A stretch of 64,000 nucleotides of DNA from Liolophura sinensis. Taxonomy: Eukaryota > Mollusca > Polyplacophora > Chitonida > Chitonidae. The notes below the pieces were generated by a model. That model did not search any database and had not been told where the DNA came from. It saw only the letters and a program-made list of their open reading frames with translations. This document shows positions 24,970 to 36,537 of the stretch, in pieces (within the stretch, counting starts at the first letter, position 1; each line of letters starts with the position of its first letter). The stretch covers positions 61,297,249 to 61,361,248 of the forward strand of contig NC_088295.1 in NCBI RefSeq assembly GCF_032854445.1, read 5' to 3'. Both the position numbers and the translations under genes were made by a program.

Positions 24970-25500
24970 TCCAAGGTAAAAGTTCCGCGCTTATAAAAAC
25001 AAGCTGAGTGTAATACTGTCAACGTTCCAGAATATATCATAAACTAGAAGTTTAGCACGTTCCCACTCATGTTTTCATCTTCTCATCAATGGATCGATGA
25101 GAGCTGTAATGATTCTATCTACATGTACCTTCAATGGAGAGATGCCAGTGAGTTGATTGGTGTCTGACATTTAGCCGTATATAACGTCAGAAAACGGAAA
25201 GGAAGATGACTTTCAGCATTTTGACTTGTGTCTGAAAACGTCAACACTTTAAAGCCAAGGTCGTCTGTTTTGAAATGTTTAGTTTAGGAATATTTATGAA
25301 CGTTTCCGAATGGATTTTGGAGACTGGAGGTAATCTTGTTATCGTTATGGATGACCTTCCGACATTCTGTAGTGGACTGCGTGGTGGTGGTAAAATTTCT
25401 GATAGGCAAGGGACATGGAATAATCTGACATCTAGCCAGTTAACCCACCTGAATACGGAATGAGCGTCGCGTTTCAATTCTCCTGACACTGTGCATTCGC
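24970..25500 (+). repeat. Sub-unit S, copy S2 (segment B)
   Basis: 'atggatcgatgagagct', 'aatggagagatgcca', 'gtgtctgacatttag', 'ggaagatgactttcagca' and 'tatttatgaacgtttcc' match S1, S3 and S4. The plus and minus frames of 62 and 90 residues here are not preserved in the sister copies. Confidence 0.6.
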
Positions 25501-25552
25501 TGTTAAACGGCAATCTATTGCCCAGACATACTTCTGTTGTACATATGTTAAA

Positions 25553-25727
25553 TTTATTTACTTACTTTATTGGTGCGCTCAAGAATATTTAACTTATACG
25601 ACGACGGCCAGCATTATATGGTAGGAAGAAACCGGGCAGAGCCCTGGGGAAACCCACCTTTCCACATACGGTCGGAGAGGAAGCCAGCATGAGCTGGACT
25701 CACAGTGAGACATCCTGAGATGGTTAC
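25553..25727 (-). mobile_element. SINE (family 1), internally deleted
   Basis: 'attggtgcgctcaagaatat', 'gccagcattatatggtagg', 'cagagccctggggaaaccca' then directly 'cctttccacatacggtcgg' and 'agccagcatgagctggactc'. The 'gaccatccgcaggttgctg' part is deleted and the tRNA head is lost. It is absent from copy C, so it post-dates the segmental duplication. Confidence 0.8.
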
Positions 25728-26654
25728 CGACTAAATGATGGAACGTTTTTATCACTTCATATTGGTGTACCGCCATCTTTTTATCGACATATGCTAGTAT
25801 ATTTTGATAATATTGGAATAATTTTGTAACTGTTTGATAAATGAGCCTCCCAAAGAGTGAATCATGAACTATATGGCACAGGCTAAGGCAGTCCTGAAAT
25901 TCAACGGTATTTTTCACTTTCGTAAATCCTTAAAGTCAAGGTCCAAATATCAGATCGTCTTTAGAAGTTTTGCCTTAATCATTCCGATTTGCACCTAATC
26001 AAAAGGGTAAACCAAGCGTCTACATCGTTGTTAGCTAATATCAATTTGCCTTACACCTAGGATCTAAACCAGAAAGAAATTATTGGGAAGTGATATTTGA
26101 AGTCGGTGTAACTATATTTCTGTTTAAATGATCCAGTATGGTAAGAATAAAACTTTTCTTAACCTCGACTGTTGTACCGAAGCTACTTTTTTGGTTGTAA
26201 ATTTGCGTCAGGTGAAACAGGGCTTGTTACTCGTGAATGCTTAACACACTTCGACCATTAACCAAAATTTTAAAAATGTAGAGAAAGAAAAAAGAAGTCA
26301 ACAGCTCTGAATTTTGTGATATAATAAACAGAGGTTAATACAGCGTAAATATTTTTTGTTGTTTACAATCGTGTGCTATAAATACAATGCCTCGGTGTTC
26401 GTGATATGTCCTTGGACACACTAGTATACAGACATTGGTTGATCTTACCAAAAAGGACAGAAGATGTTTAGAAATGATTGATTCAATGACTGCTAAGTGT
26501 CCAATAATTTTACACTTCTATCGCTGTCAGGTCAGTCAGGTTTATGGTGCAATAATAGCGGAGTGATTGAAGTAAACAACGCCGTTTGTGGATGGGCCTT
26601 GTAACGTCCTTGGCTTATATTGAAAGAGGTTTTAAGAATATGTTCACTGGGATC

Positions 26655-28294
26655 TGTAAGGGCACCACTATTGGCGAGTAAAGATGAGAGACAGCTGGCT
26701 TTTTTAACTCTCAGATAAGCGATAGGCCTTTCACAAAATCAAACAAAGAAATACGAAGATTAAGTTCAATACATATATTTCAACAAAATAAACAAATACT
26801 ACCACGGATAATAATATACTAAAAAATACCAATAATTACAAAATATATATATAGTCTCTTACTGATGATAGCGTCTAAATCCGGATGGAATATTCCGGCT
26901 TCCAAAGGCGTGTCAATCCACGTAAATATAGAATCCACAGTCAAGAGGAATTCTGCAATCAAAGGATAACAGTTCGATAAGTAGACACGGCACTCTGACG
27001 TTGGTTGCTCCACACAGCTGCATGTGAAGGGATAAATTTTCAGGGCGGATGGGTTGACAGGAGCACTCTGACGATGGTTGGTCCACACAACTGCCTGCGA
27101 AGGGATAACTTCTCAGGGCGGATGGGTTAACAGGAGCACTCTGACGTTGGTTGATCCACACAACTGCATGTGAAGGGATAACTTTTCAGGGCGGATGGGT
27201 TAACAGGAGCACTCTGACGATGGTTGGTCCACACAACTGCCTGTGAACGGATAACTTTTCAGGGCGGATGGGTTAACGGGAGCACTCTGACGATGGTTGG
27301 TCCACACAACTGCCTGTGAAGGGGTAACTTTTCAGGGCGGATGGGTTAACAGGAACACTCTGACGATGGTTGATCCACACAACTGCCTGTGAAGGGATAA
27401 CTTTTCAGGGCGGATGGGTTAACAGGAGCACTCTGACGATGGTTGGTCCACACAACTGCATGTGAAGGGGTAACTTTTCAGGGCGGATGGGTTAACAGGA
27501 GCACTCTGACGTTGGTTGGTCCACACAACTGCCTGTGAAGGGGTAACTTTTCAGGGCGGATGGGTTAACAGGAGCACTCTGACGTTGGTTGGTCCACAAC
27601 TGCCCGTGAAGGGCGGATGGGTTAACAGGAGCCTCCGTCATGCCGAGCCGGCGATGTATATTATAGTCCTCGGAAAAAAACACAAATATAAGCGCGTCAT
27701 GTCCGACATTCGTGTACCATTCGTATTCCGTGAAGGGCGTTCCAAGTCGATAATCGCAAGATCCATTTCCAAAACAACGTTTTGGACACAGGTATGTAAG
27801 AAATTATACAAATAGGAAATAAAGCCGGTAACACACAAAAGAGAAGCCGTCATCAGTTTTCAATGATGGCGGGCAGACAGTGGATATTCCAAGCATGAAT
27901 TCCATACCAAAATTCGTAGTCCAAATTCTTAGTCCATGAATGAAAGTCACTTTCAGGGTAAACTGGGATGAAATGTACGTAATCAGTAAATATGACTGCT
28001 CTCAAGTGGACTTGAATAAATGACTGCCCTCAAGTGTAAGAGGATGACTGCAAGCTTCACAGCTCCGTCGCACCTATTTATAGACTAACGTAAAGAAAAC
28101 TCTGGATGGTTTGATTGTAATCATGTTTACAACACCGATACATATTTCCAAAAAGTATACCCTGCATACAATGACGCTAAACCGGTGAAGACCGAAGCCT
28201 CGAGAACGCTCCACTGAATTACAATGCAGGCTATAACGTACACAGAAGAGCAAATAGAAAAATATAATGCAATATTTAGACGGGGTTCGTAACA
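26655..28294 (-). mobile_element. Solo LTR, copy 1, with internal minisatellite
   Basis: In minus orientation it begins TGTTACGAACCCCGTCT and ends GTGGTGCCCTTACA, giving the TG...CA ends of a long terminal repeat. It matches the inverted copy at 36538-37844 through most of its length, including a TATAAATA box near 28076-28085. There is no adjacent gag-pol region, so it is a solo LTR. Termini of this kind suggest a Ty3/gypsy-type retrotransposon. No clear target-site duplication was seen. The aligned place in segmental copies A and C lacks the insert. Confidence 0.75.
26988..27628. repeat. 73-bp minisatellite, about nine copies, inside the LTR
   Basis: Units start at 26988, 27061, 27134, 27207, 27280, 27353, 27426, 27499 and 27572 with 'gagcactctgacg'; the last is shortened by an internal deletion. 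Units differ mainly at gttgg/gatgg and catg/cctg. The sister LTR carries about one unit at the same place (37430-37490). Frames with repeated 'SAPVNPSAL' are translations of the array. Confidence 0.95.
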
Positions 28295-29370
28295 GAGACA
28301 ATCTAGCATCTCGTCTCCTTTCTCATAAAATCTCAAAAAGGGAACATGAACAAAATTAACTTAGGAATAATGACGTATTAAGAGACACAAAAATCTTTGA
28401 ACTCTATCCAACTCATACATTTTCTATAGAATAGCACTTCTATACATAGGTGATACGGTACATGTGTGCTATGGATCAATAAAGGTTAAAATCAGGAATT
28501 GGCAGACATTAAGTAAACTCCCGACACCTGCATATTTGTGCAATTTTAAAGAAATCTAATCCTATGGGTACTTTAATAATTTTACATTTTCAGCATGGAT
28601 ACAGTTTTTCTTTTTCGAACAGACCAAGTTCTGTCCAAGCTGTCCTTTGCATCAAAATATGCATTAAGTTTTATTATAAAAAACATACCGTTATGTAATA
28701 GCTAGCCTGGATAATCTGCGTTAACATGACAAACCAACGTCCAGTGTAAAGGCGTTATTTACAAGAAATCTTCCTTATCCAGAAAACAGCCAGATGTGAT
28801 TGTATTTATTGTTTAAGGACGTCGTTATTGAAATATGATAGGGACTTGTGAGCAATTTGGTCTCAAGGATCATTTCTTTTTATAATATCTTTACTGTGGG
28901 GTAATTCAGCAAGGAATAGAAAGACGGCTGCATGCAATGTGTGTGGGTGTGTGTCTGTGTTTCTTTTTACAAACTGAGAGAGTTTTCCCCAAGATCAAAC
29001 TTCGTTCTCTACCTAATTACTTTATGGGGAGAATATCTGGCTGTGCTAGGAAACGAACTGGCTGATGTTTGACGTCCCTATTTTACCTCTATTTCTTATA
29101 AAAGTAATCCGTATCGGGGTAAGGCCTAAATATTTTTGTATTGTTGGAGGCGTAACCAAAAACAGTTAATTGCTCTATACTGCTTGAATATATTCAGTAT
29201 TGTTACCCATTGTAAAGCACAGTGGAAACCTTGGTTATCGTGTGTCCATCACCCTTTGTAACGTACGTAACTTGACTTTCAACCGCTTTCAAAACAAACA
29301 TTCGAAAGTAGGTCTTCATTGTCTTGGGACCGATCGACTGTGGCGAGATCACGGCTTCAGTCTAATTGGT

Positions 29371-29518
29371 AAGTGTTGGCTTCCTCTCCGGTCGTATGTG
29401 GCAAGTTCTTTCAGCAACCTGCTGATGGTCGTGGGTTTCCTCCGGGCGCTGCCCGGTTTCCTACCACCATAATGCTGGCCGCCCTCTTACAAGTGAAATA
29501 TTCAATCAAATAAATAAA
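29371..29518 (+). mobile_element. 5'-truncated SINE (family 1) with 8-bp TSD
   Basis: Starts within the body ('ggcttcctctccggtcgtat') and runs to (AAAT)n. Flanks share 'taattggt' at 29363-29370 and 29519-29526. It lies between segmental copies B and C. Confidence 0.8.
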
Positions 29519-29829
29519 TAATTGGTCAGCGAGGGCCTTGTTTTTCATTCTTGGTCCGCAACTATTTGTAAACGTAAGAGAGCTCTTACATCCATAGTCA
29601 CGAGTTTGGGTCATTGGCCTCCTCCCTCTCCTTATGCCTGATTTATAAATGCAAAATGCGGATATATCGATCCTTTCTTGTCCGTGTCCCAATAGTACCC
29701 GGATAATTCCACAGTCAAGGAGATCAGCATCAGAGTGTAGATGTAATGCGGGTGCACTTCAGAGTGGACAAGAATGATGGGCACTGTAATCCTAAGGCTG
29801 ACGGCCTACTGTAAAACCCTTGTTGTAAA

Positions 29830-30190
29830 GACATGGATACTCTCACTAGTTTACTCTAGGGATGGCTATTTTCTGCAGAAGGTGGCTGCTTACTGAAGCT
29901 GAGCATCCAGAGATATCAGCTCTACGGACCGAACACCATGTCTTGACACACTTGTCAATGCAGATCAGTTGGTGTGGATTTTGGCTTAATAATTACCCGG
30001 GCCAACACGGTATCCTTTGGCCCAGTGCTCTGGTTTATTGGTTTGACATTTTACACTACGGCAGTGTTAGAAGGTATTGAAGCACAGCACGGAGACTTGC
30101 TTCTTCATCTGATTAGCCTAGATCTACACACTCTATGCCAAGTGCCAAGTGGAATTCAGTGTTCCAAGTTCTATTTTGATGTTTATCTAT
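29830..30190 (+). repeat. Duplicated block T, copy in segment C
   Basis: 'ggcctactgtaaaacc', 'catggatactctcactagtt', 'taattacccgggccaacacg', 'gacattttacactacggcag' and 'gaagcacagcacggagactt' match block T of segment B. It is followed by the same 'tttgatgtttatctatgag' stretch. Confidence 0.65.
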
Positions 30191-30769
30191 GAGGAAGTAC
30201 AAAGAACGTTCTTACATGGCATAACCAATATTAAGTAGTCAATTACATGTATATTGCTTGAGTTGGTAATACAAAATTTGTTTCGGATGTACAGTTTTCT
30301 GTTCCTAGTTTTTTGCCCAATGTGGAACAAATATACTGTTATCAACGTCTGATTAGCCTGTGGCAAAAGTACTACTGACCTTTATCGAGGATCTTACACG
30401 ACGAACTTTCAGAAAACCAAGCTGTATCAAAGAAAAACAGTGGCCAAACCATATGAAATACAATATCAGGGAGGGTAAAACTAAGCTAGTGGTGACAGTG
30501 TGATAGCGGACAAATTGTCACAGATAACCGATAAAATCAGGCCTCTAAATAACGCTAACAAAATAGCAATGTAAACGCTGCGTACACCATGTCAGAGGAC
30601 CACACTGAGGTTAGCCATAATTTACCTTCACTGGATTAGAATTACTGAATGTGTTATGTCGTCATCAGAGTAAACAAACATTAATATATGAAAAAATGAT
30701 TTTTCCAATATTGTGTATTTTGGGTGATTATGTTTACAAACATAAAATCACACTTTAAAACAAGGATAT

Positions 30770-31430
30770 GCTTCCATGATTTAACAGACGAAACGAAAGT
30801 TCCGCAGAGGTCCAGACACGCGGGGAGTAATGATGTCAGCGACCCTAGATATGTCAAAAACCAGAACAGTCTTCACACTTCCACGCTATTGTTGTCATCA
30901 TTGCACTCCTAAGAACGGATCGAAGAGAGCTATTATTAATGTAATTTATTCCCCTGTGCATCGGGCTATCTTGGACTGCCATTGTTGAAAAAAATGGAAA
31001 TATGCCAATAAGCCCATCGCTGTCTGACACCTAGGCGCCAAGGGCAATACAAAACGGACAAGAAGATGACTTTCAGGTCTGCCTCTATGTCCCATTACAT
31101 ATACATGTACAGTTTTATGAAGAAGGTTCTTCGAGTTAAAAGTGAAATATCAACTTGACATATATTTTTAACGTTCGCAAAGGGATTCTGGCGACTCGGG
31201 CTAATGTCGTGGCACAGCGTCGTGGGCGCAGTGGTAAAATTTTTGAAGTCTTAGAAATTTGAAATGATGCTAATTTGCCACTGCTTTCTGGACAAGTCAC
31301 CTTTGTCCCCCAAAGGCCACTCACTTGTCATATTCTCGTGGCATTTTGTTACAGAAGCTGTGGAAGAGCGAATAGGTCATATATATTAAGCCATCACAAA
31401 TATTAACATTCTTTTCTGCCAATCTAGAAG
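30770..31430 (+). repeat. Sub-unit S, copy S3 (segment C)
   Basis: Equivalent of S1: 'cagtcttcacacttccacgc', 'acggatcgaagagagctatt', 'tatcttggactgcca', 'gtctgacacctaggcgcca' and 'cagcgtcgtgggcg' all match. The corresponding minus frame is only 62 residues and differs in sequence. Confidence 0.65.
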
Positions 31431-32529
31431 TTGTATAATCATCAAAGCTAAAAGAATTTCTGAGTGCGGAGAGTTTAGAAAACAAAAAAATACCGGATAT
31501 TTGCTCATTCGGCGCTTTAGGATTCTGATGTCTGGGAGATCTTCTATTATGCGTATATTAACGTGACGTGTGACATTGCTGATAATTTGTTGTGACGTTT
31601 TGAGGTGGTAAAATATAACTGGCTACACTATCACTGGGACTTCATCTTAGCACGTCGCCATTTTATTATCGACCTAAATATTTTAAAATATAATTGTTTC
31701 TTTACAATAAATGAGTCTCATCGACAGTATACTATAAAATGACTGCCAATTGTTAAATCAGTCATGGCATTCCCCCATGACATGTTACGCTTTTGCATCA
31801 CATCGCTGTCATCTCAAAGTTCAGGTCGTATCAGTATTTGTATTACATTAGGTAAAGTAGATTACACTTTACATTAGACTTACGGTGCAGGGAAGTATTT
31901 CCTTGGATAAAATTGTTATAAACGGTACAAATGTCATGTACTGCACATGCCTCCCTCATCTTGCGCCTGAGTAACAGTTAACCCCCCACATTGTTAAAGC
32001 AAAACATGATCAGGGGTTTCCAAATACAGCCTCGCCTGAAAATAAAGCAAAATGTTGTTTTGCATCTTCCAGATATACAATTTACTTTGGTATGAAAACA
32101 AAAAGAATTCTGAAAGATCATCCACAATGTGATAAAGATTTGATGACTTTAAAAATTGCATACTGTTTATTGGGCTATTTCCATATCTTTGGTTCCAACA
32201 GGATCTCGCGCTTTAAAATCCGCACTTTGTAATGATAAGATCTTTCCGTTCCACCGGATTGTTAAAAGATCTGGACCTTCAATAGCTGCTAGCTTAATTG
32301 TCTCCTCGTGCTCATAAGAGCTTTCGGTTCTACATGTACATGTAGCTGATTGTAAATGGCATTCCCCCCCCCCCAACATCACCAAGAACTGTCCGTCAAG
32401 TGCATCCATTCATGGCTAGAATGGATTCGCCTACATTCCATTAGGTATTCTTCTCTCTTAATCAAGCGTTTATAGGCCTTCCTGACATATCTTTGGTCGT
32501 AAGATTAGTTTAACCTATATCATCCTCCT

Positions 32530-33450
32530 ATGTGAAACTTCAGTGGAAATAAAAACAAACTGAGAGTAATAATGCCAAAGTTCCGTAATATATCATCAAC
32601 CAAAACAAAACCTTAAAATTTTCCCATTGACGTTTTCATCTTCTGAAGATTGGATCGAAAATATCTGTTATGATTCTGTCTACCTTCGGCTACAATTGTT
32701 TATAAAATGGAAAGGCGCCAGTAGGTTTCTCAGTGTCTGACACTTAGCCACAAATAGCGTCAGAAAAAAGAAAGGCATATGATTCAGCACTATTGCTTGT
32801 GAGTATCGTACATGTACTTCAAAATCTCAACAGTTTAAAGCCACGGTCTTATATTTTAGTCCAGTGACGTCTAATAAATAGCAGTTAATGTCATTGTATT
32901 TTTTCCCCTATTTCTGCTTAAGCCATGGTGCTAGGGGGCGTGAAAACTGCTTCTACCTCTGCATTTACATGAGTAGTTAGCATAAAACCCTGACTGAGGT
33001 AAATTGACAAGAAGCTGCATTTCACCTGTTACCTGACTGACCATTTGCCAGCTATCACACTGTCGTCGCTGCTCTGGTTTTCTGGTCTCTTTGCTGTACG
33101 TCTTTAATTATAGTATGTTTTGAAATGCCGAACTAAAGTATATTTATGAGCGTTTTCAAATGGATTTTGCCGCTGGAGGTTAATGAGATTTGGCTATGCA
33201 TTTCGGTCATGCATGACCTAAAGGCATTCTGTAAGGTGGACTGTGTGGTAGTAAGATGAGCCAGGAATATATAAATGAACTCGATTACCATTGCATTCTT
33301 AACACGCGAGCTTTGGTCTACAAGAGGCTTCAATTAACACATTCTTGTTGCTGTTTTCTTTCTGATCAAATCAAGGTTCTGCAGTTGGAATCAATATAAG
33401 GACACAAAGCAGGTCATATATCATAAGCCATCTAAAATATTTCTTTTATG
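32530..33450 (+). repeat. Sub-unit S, copy S4 (segment C), with R1 insert
   Basis: Matches S2 ('ccgtaatatatcatcaac', 'aatggaaaggcgcca', 'tgtctgacacttagccac') but is interrupted at about 32862-33115 by a copy of repeat R1, after which the S landmarks resume ('tatttatgagcgttttc', 'atatcataagccatct'). So R1 behaves as an inserted element here. Confidence 0.6.
32862..33115 (+). repeat. Dispersed repeat R1, copy inside sub-unit S4
   Basis: 'gtgacgtctaataaatag', 'gcttaagccatggtgctagg', 'gcatttacatgagtagttag', 'aaattgacaagaagctgcat' and 'gaccatttgccagctatcac' are shared with R1 copies at 2.5, 39.2, 46.9 and 48.6 kb. Sub-unit S2, the aligned sister, lacks it. Confidence 0.6.
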
Positions 33451-35543
33451 CCTCTCTAAAAGTCATATCATGATCAGAGGTTCATGTATTATGAATGTAA
33501 TCATTCCGATGGTTTTCCATCGAGTTAAGAATTAAGCGAATGTTAAGATGTCTGCAAACCTCTTGTTCACAGGCATAGTTTTACAGTTGCCCGAATGATA
33601 TGCTCTACGTGCATAATGCTACCACTCTACGCACATCTTGATCAGATATGGCGTGTATTTTACGGCCATGATGGATGGCCCATGCGCCAATGTTGGCACT
33701 ATTATGATCGCATCTTACGAGGATGTTAATCGGCTGATGTAGTCTCGTTCACAACTCTTTGTAGCACTATAGCCTTTGCCTACATGAGACGATACGTCTT
33801 CAGTCTGCTAAACCTGATAAGGCAGGCCTGGTGACGAGAAAAGTATTGGTGAATGGTTTATCATTCGCCTAACTATCATTCATCCAGCCAGGTCAGTAAA
33901 ATGTTGAGCTGTTTTCTCAAAAGAAGTTAATTAGCGTCAGTAGAAATGTAAAATAGTAACCTCAGTTACCATGTATATGTTTCCTAGCAAAATTTTGCTC
34001 AGAGTTGTAAATGGTTTTACATTTACCGAATAGTTACGGAAATACTCAAAACGCGATCTGTATATCATCATGATTATGTGCGAATTAATAGCCACACCAG
34101 GTACGAGAACATTCTGTTTGAGAATATTTTTTCCGAGAGTACAAGCAAAGGCTGAACATCGCGGCATTTGTTATTAACCAGATGAGTTTTTGTGTGAATG
34201 CTAGTTTATGTCGTAAAACCCTACGCGCATGATGGTCAGATCCTACGCCCATCATACGCATATGATATGAACATCTTTCTCCCATATTACGCCCTTCAAA
34301 CACGGACGTTCCGATCCACATCCGTGCCAGATATATGATTAGGATCGAGCAGTACTGTATTATACATGTCAAAGTCAGACATCTGTGACGTCTTGCTATG
34401 GCTACCAACAAATTGATGGAACATTTTTGTCACTTCGTATTGGTGTGCCACCACACATTTATCGACCTATATATTTTGATAATGTTGTGATAATATGTAT
34501 CTGTATGATAAATGAGGTTTGCGAAGAGTAAATCAACTACACCTAACTGGCAACGGTTAAGGCATAACTACTATTCGTCAGTACATTTCGCTTTTCCATC
34601 ACCGCTGTCAAGAACCGAATTACAGAGCGTCTTAGTATTGTTAATAAGAGTATTTTCTCAAGTCAACAAGGAAATGTTACATTTACGACATACATGTCGC
34701 TTTACCATTGTCATACAATGTACCATTCTCCATCAGCAGGTTGATGCAATGCTTCTATATTCTTACCAAAAACGAACCTACGATTAACATCTATATTCCA
34801 AAAAAAATTATTGGAAAATGATACTTGCAATCTATCCAAGGCTTGTCTAAGTTGTCCAAATTAACCTCAACCTCGCCTGCTCTGTTGAGGTTATTGTTTC
34901 TTGGGGGAAAATTACCTCAAGCGAAACAGAGTTTTTTGCTTTAGAATACTTGCTACAAATAGACAAGTAACCATAACTGAATTACAGAGATTTGAGAGAC
35001 CTCAACAGAATTGTCACGTGCGAAAAAATAAATAAAAGTTAATACATCATTAATTGTCTTGTTGGTTACAGTCGTGTACTACGAATACATGTCCACAGTG
35101 CTCGTTATCAGCACAACTGGTATCTGCTTTCCCCCGATGTCATATACCATTAGCCTATCAATCATGATTGGGATATTATAAAGTTTGCCATGAAATACAC
35201 GTACATGTAAATACGCCCATTGACAAGAGAGATTAGTCCTATCAAAGAGGAAAGATGATGTTTGAAGGGAATGATTCGATGATTGATGTTTGCTGTCGCG
35301 TCCAATAACTGGACACTTATAGCCGAATCTGGCGGCGATCAGCTTAATGGGTTAGAGAGCTTTATGTGCTTGAGACGTTTTAAAATCCACAAAAATCTTT
35401 GAATCCTATCTTAGCTTACACATTTTCTCAAGAAAAGCTCTTCCTTTGAAATATCGTACAGTAAAGCATTTGATGTTTAAACTAGTAGATATCAGTTGAA
35501 TCCGTGATACCTTTTTTACATTTATTTGTGTAAAATACTCAGT

Positions 35544-35563
35544 GGGGGGGGGGGGGAGGGGGT
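35544..35563. repeat. G-rich homopolymer tract
   Basis: A run of about 12 G, one A, then 5 G and GGTTG. Capable of quadruplex formation in principle; nothing else marks it as functional. Confidence 0.85.
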
Positions 35564-36537
35564 TGAACATAGTCTTATTCATACACTATTTCTCGGTAGA
35601 GTTATCCTTTCGAAAGTCCTAATTTGTTTTCCCTTTAGGATGTTCGACTTTTTGAAAGCAAAGTCACTTCATTTATAAATTATGAAAACATTTTGTAATA
35701 CCTTGTTTGGATTAGAGCAAAAGCAAACTGCATTTGACGTTATAAATTCTTCATAACGCTTAATCTACAAAGTATGATTTAATTCCCATAAAATGACAAA
35801 TCAACGTCCAGTGCCAACGGGTTGTGTACGTGGATAAGCCAAAGAACAGAAAATATGTAAGTTATTATACATGGGGTGGTTTAAAGACCTAGTTTCTGAA
35901 ATAATAATAAAAGTGACTTTGAGCCATTTGAGGAGCAAAAGATAATCCATGTGACTGAAGTAAGAAGGCTTAGCCCTATACAACATGTGTTTGTTGATCT
36001 TCGCAAAGAGAGTTTTTCCCAAGAGGAAGACCTCAAGTGGGTTAGCTTAAGGCGAGATTTGCTTTTAACAACAGCCGAACTCGTACATATTAAGGTTTGT
36101 GGCGTCAGTCTGCTTCATGCATTCTACGATTCTGATTCACAGTGTTCACTCACTACGGTAGAAATATGCTGGTAACAATGAGAAGTGGTGGAATTTAATA
36201 ATAATTTGATAAAAAAGAATAAATCAATGAATGGCTGACGTTCTCGTCTCTTAGACAAACCCCATGGATTGACCATACACGTATGTAAATGTCATGCACA
36301 GCCTTAGTACTTGGTACCCCTGCAATACCGTACAGTCATAAATTAACCTGTTGTTACCGGTGTAAGATTTCTATATGATGCCTTGATCCGAAAATTCTTG
36401 AATTCTTTTGTAAAACACAAATCAAATAAATAAAAAATAAACAATAATAGCACTATTTAGCACAACTTCAGATACAAGCCCTAAGGTAGTGCCTCCTGGG
36501 GACAATTTACACACATGTGAACTACAGGTACAAATAT

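Larger units (their letters stand above)
22280..29090 (+). repeat. Segmental duplication, copy B
   Basis: It runs parallel to copy C (29.63-36.26 kb) over its whole length with many matching landmarks: 'tcgat.ctttcttgtcc', 'ggcctactgtaaaac', 'acaaagaacgttcttacatg', 'aatcaggcctctaa', 'cttcacacttccacgctatt' (exact), 'ttccaacaggat', 'gataaatgag', 'caaaccaacgtccagtg' (one mismatch) and 'agagagttttccccaag'. Divergence is substantial with many indels. A solo LTR (26655-28294) and a SINE (25553-25727) were added later in this copy. No intact gene was recognised in it. Confidence 0.75.
29630..36260 (+). repeat. Segmental duplication, copy C
   Basis: Colinear with copy B (see that entry) and, at its right end, with copy A. 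It lacks the solo LTR and the SINE found in B, so it shows the older state of those places. Sequences with GC-richer look around 34.1-34.4 kb are not matched in B. No gene was recognised. Confidence 0.75.

Noticed and set aside
27516-27815. 99-residue plus frame over the 73-bp array
   Set aside because: Repeat translation inside a solo LTR.
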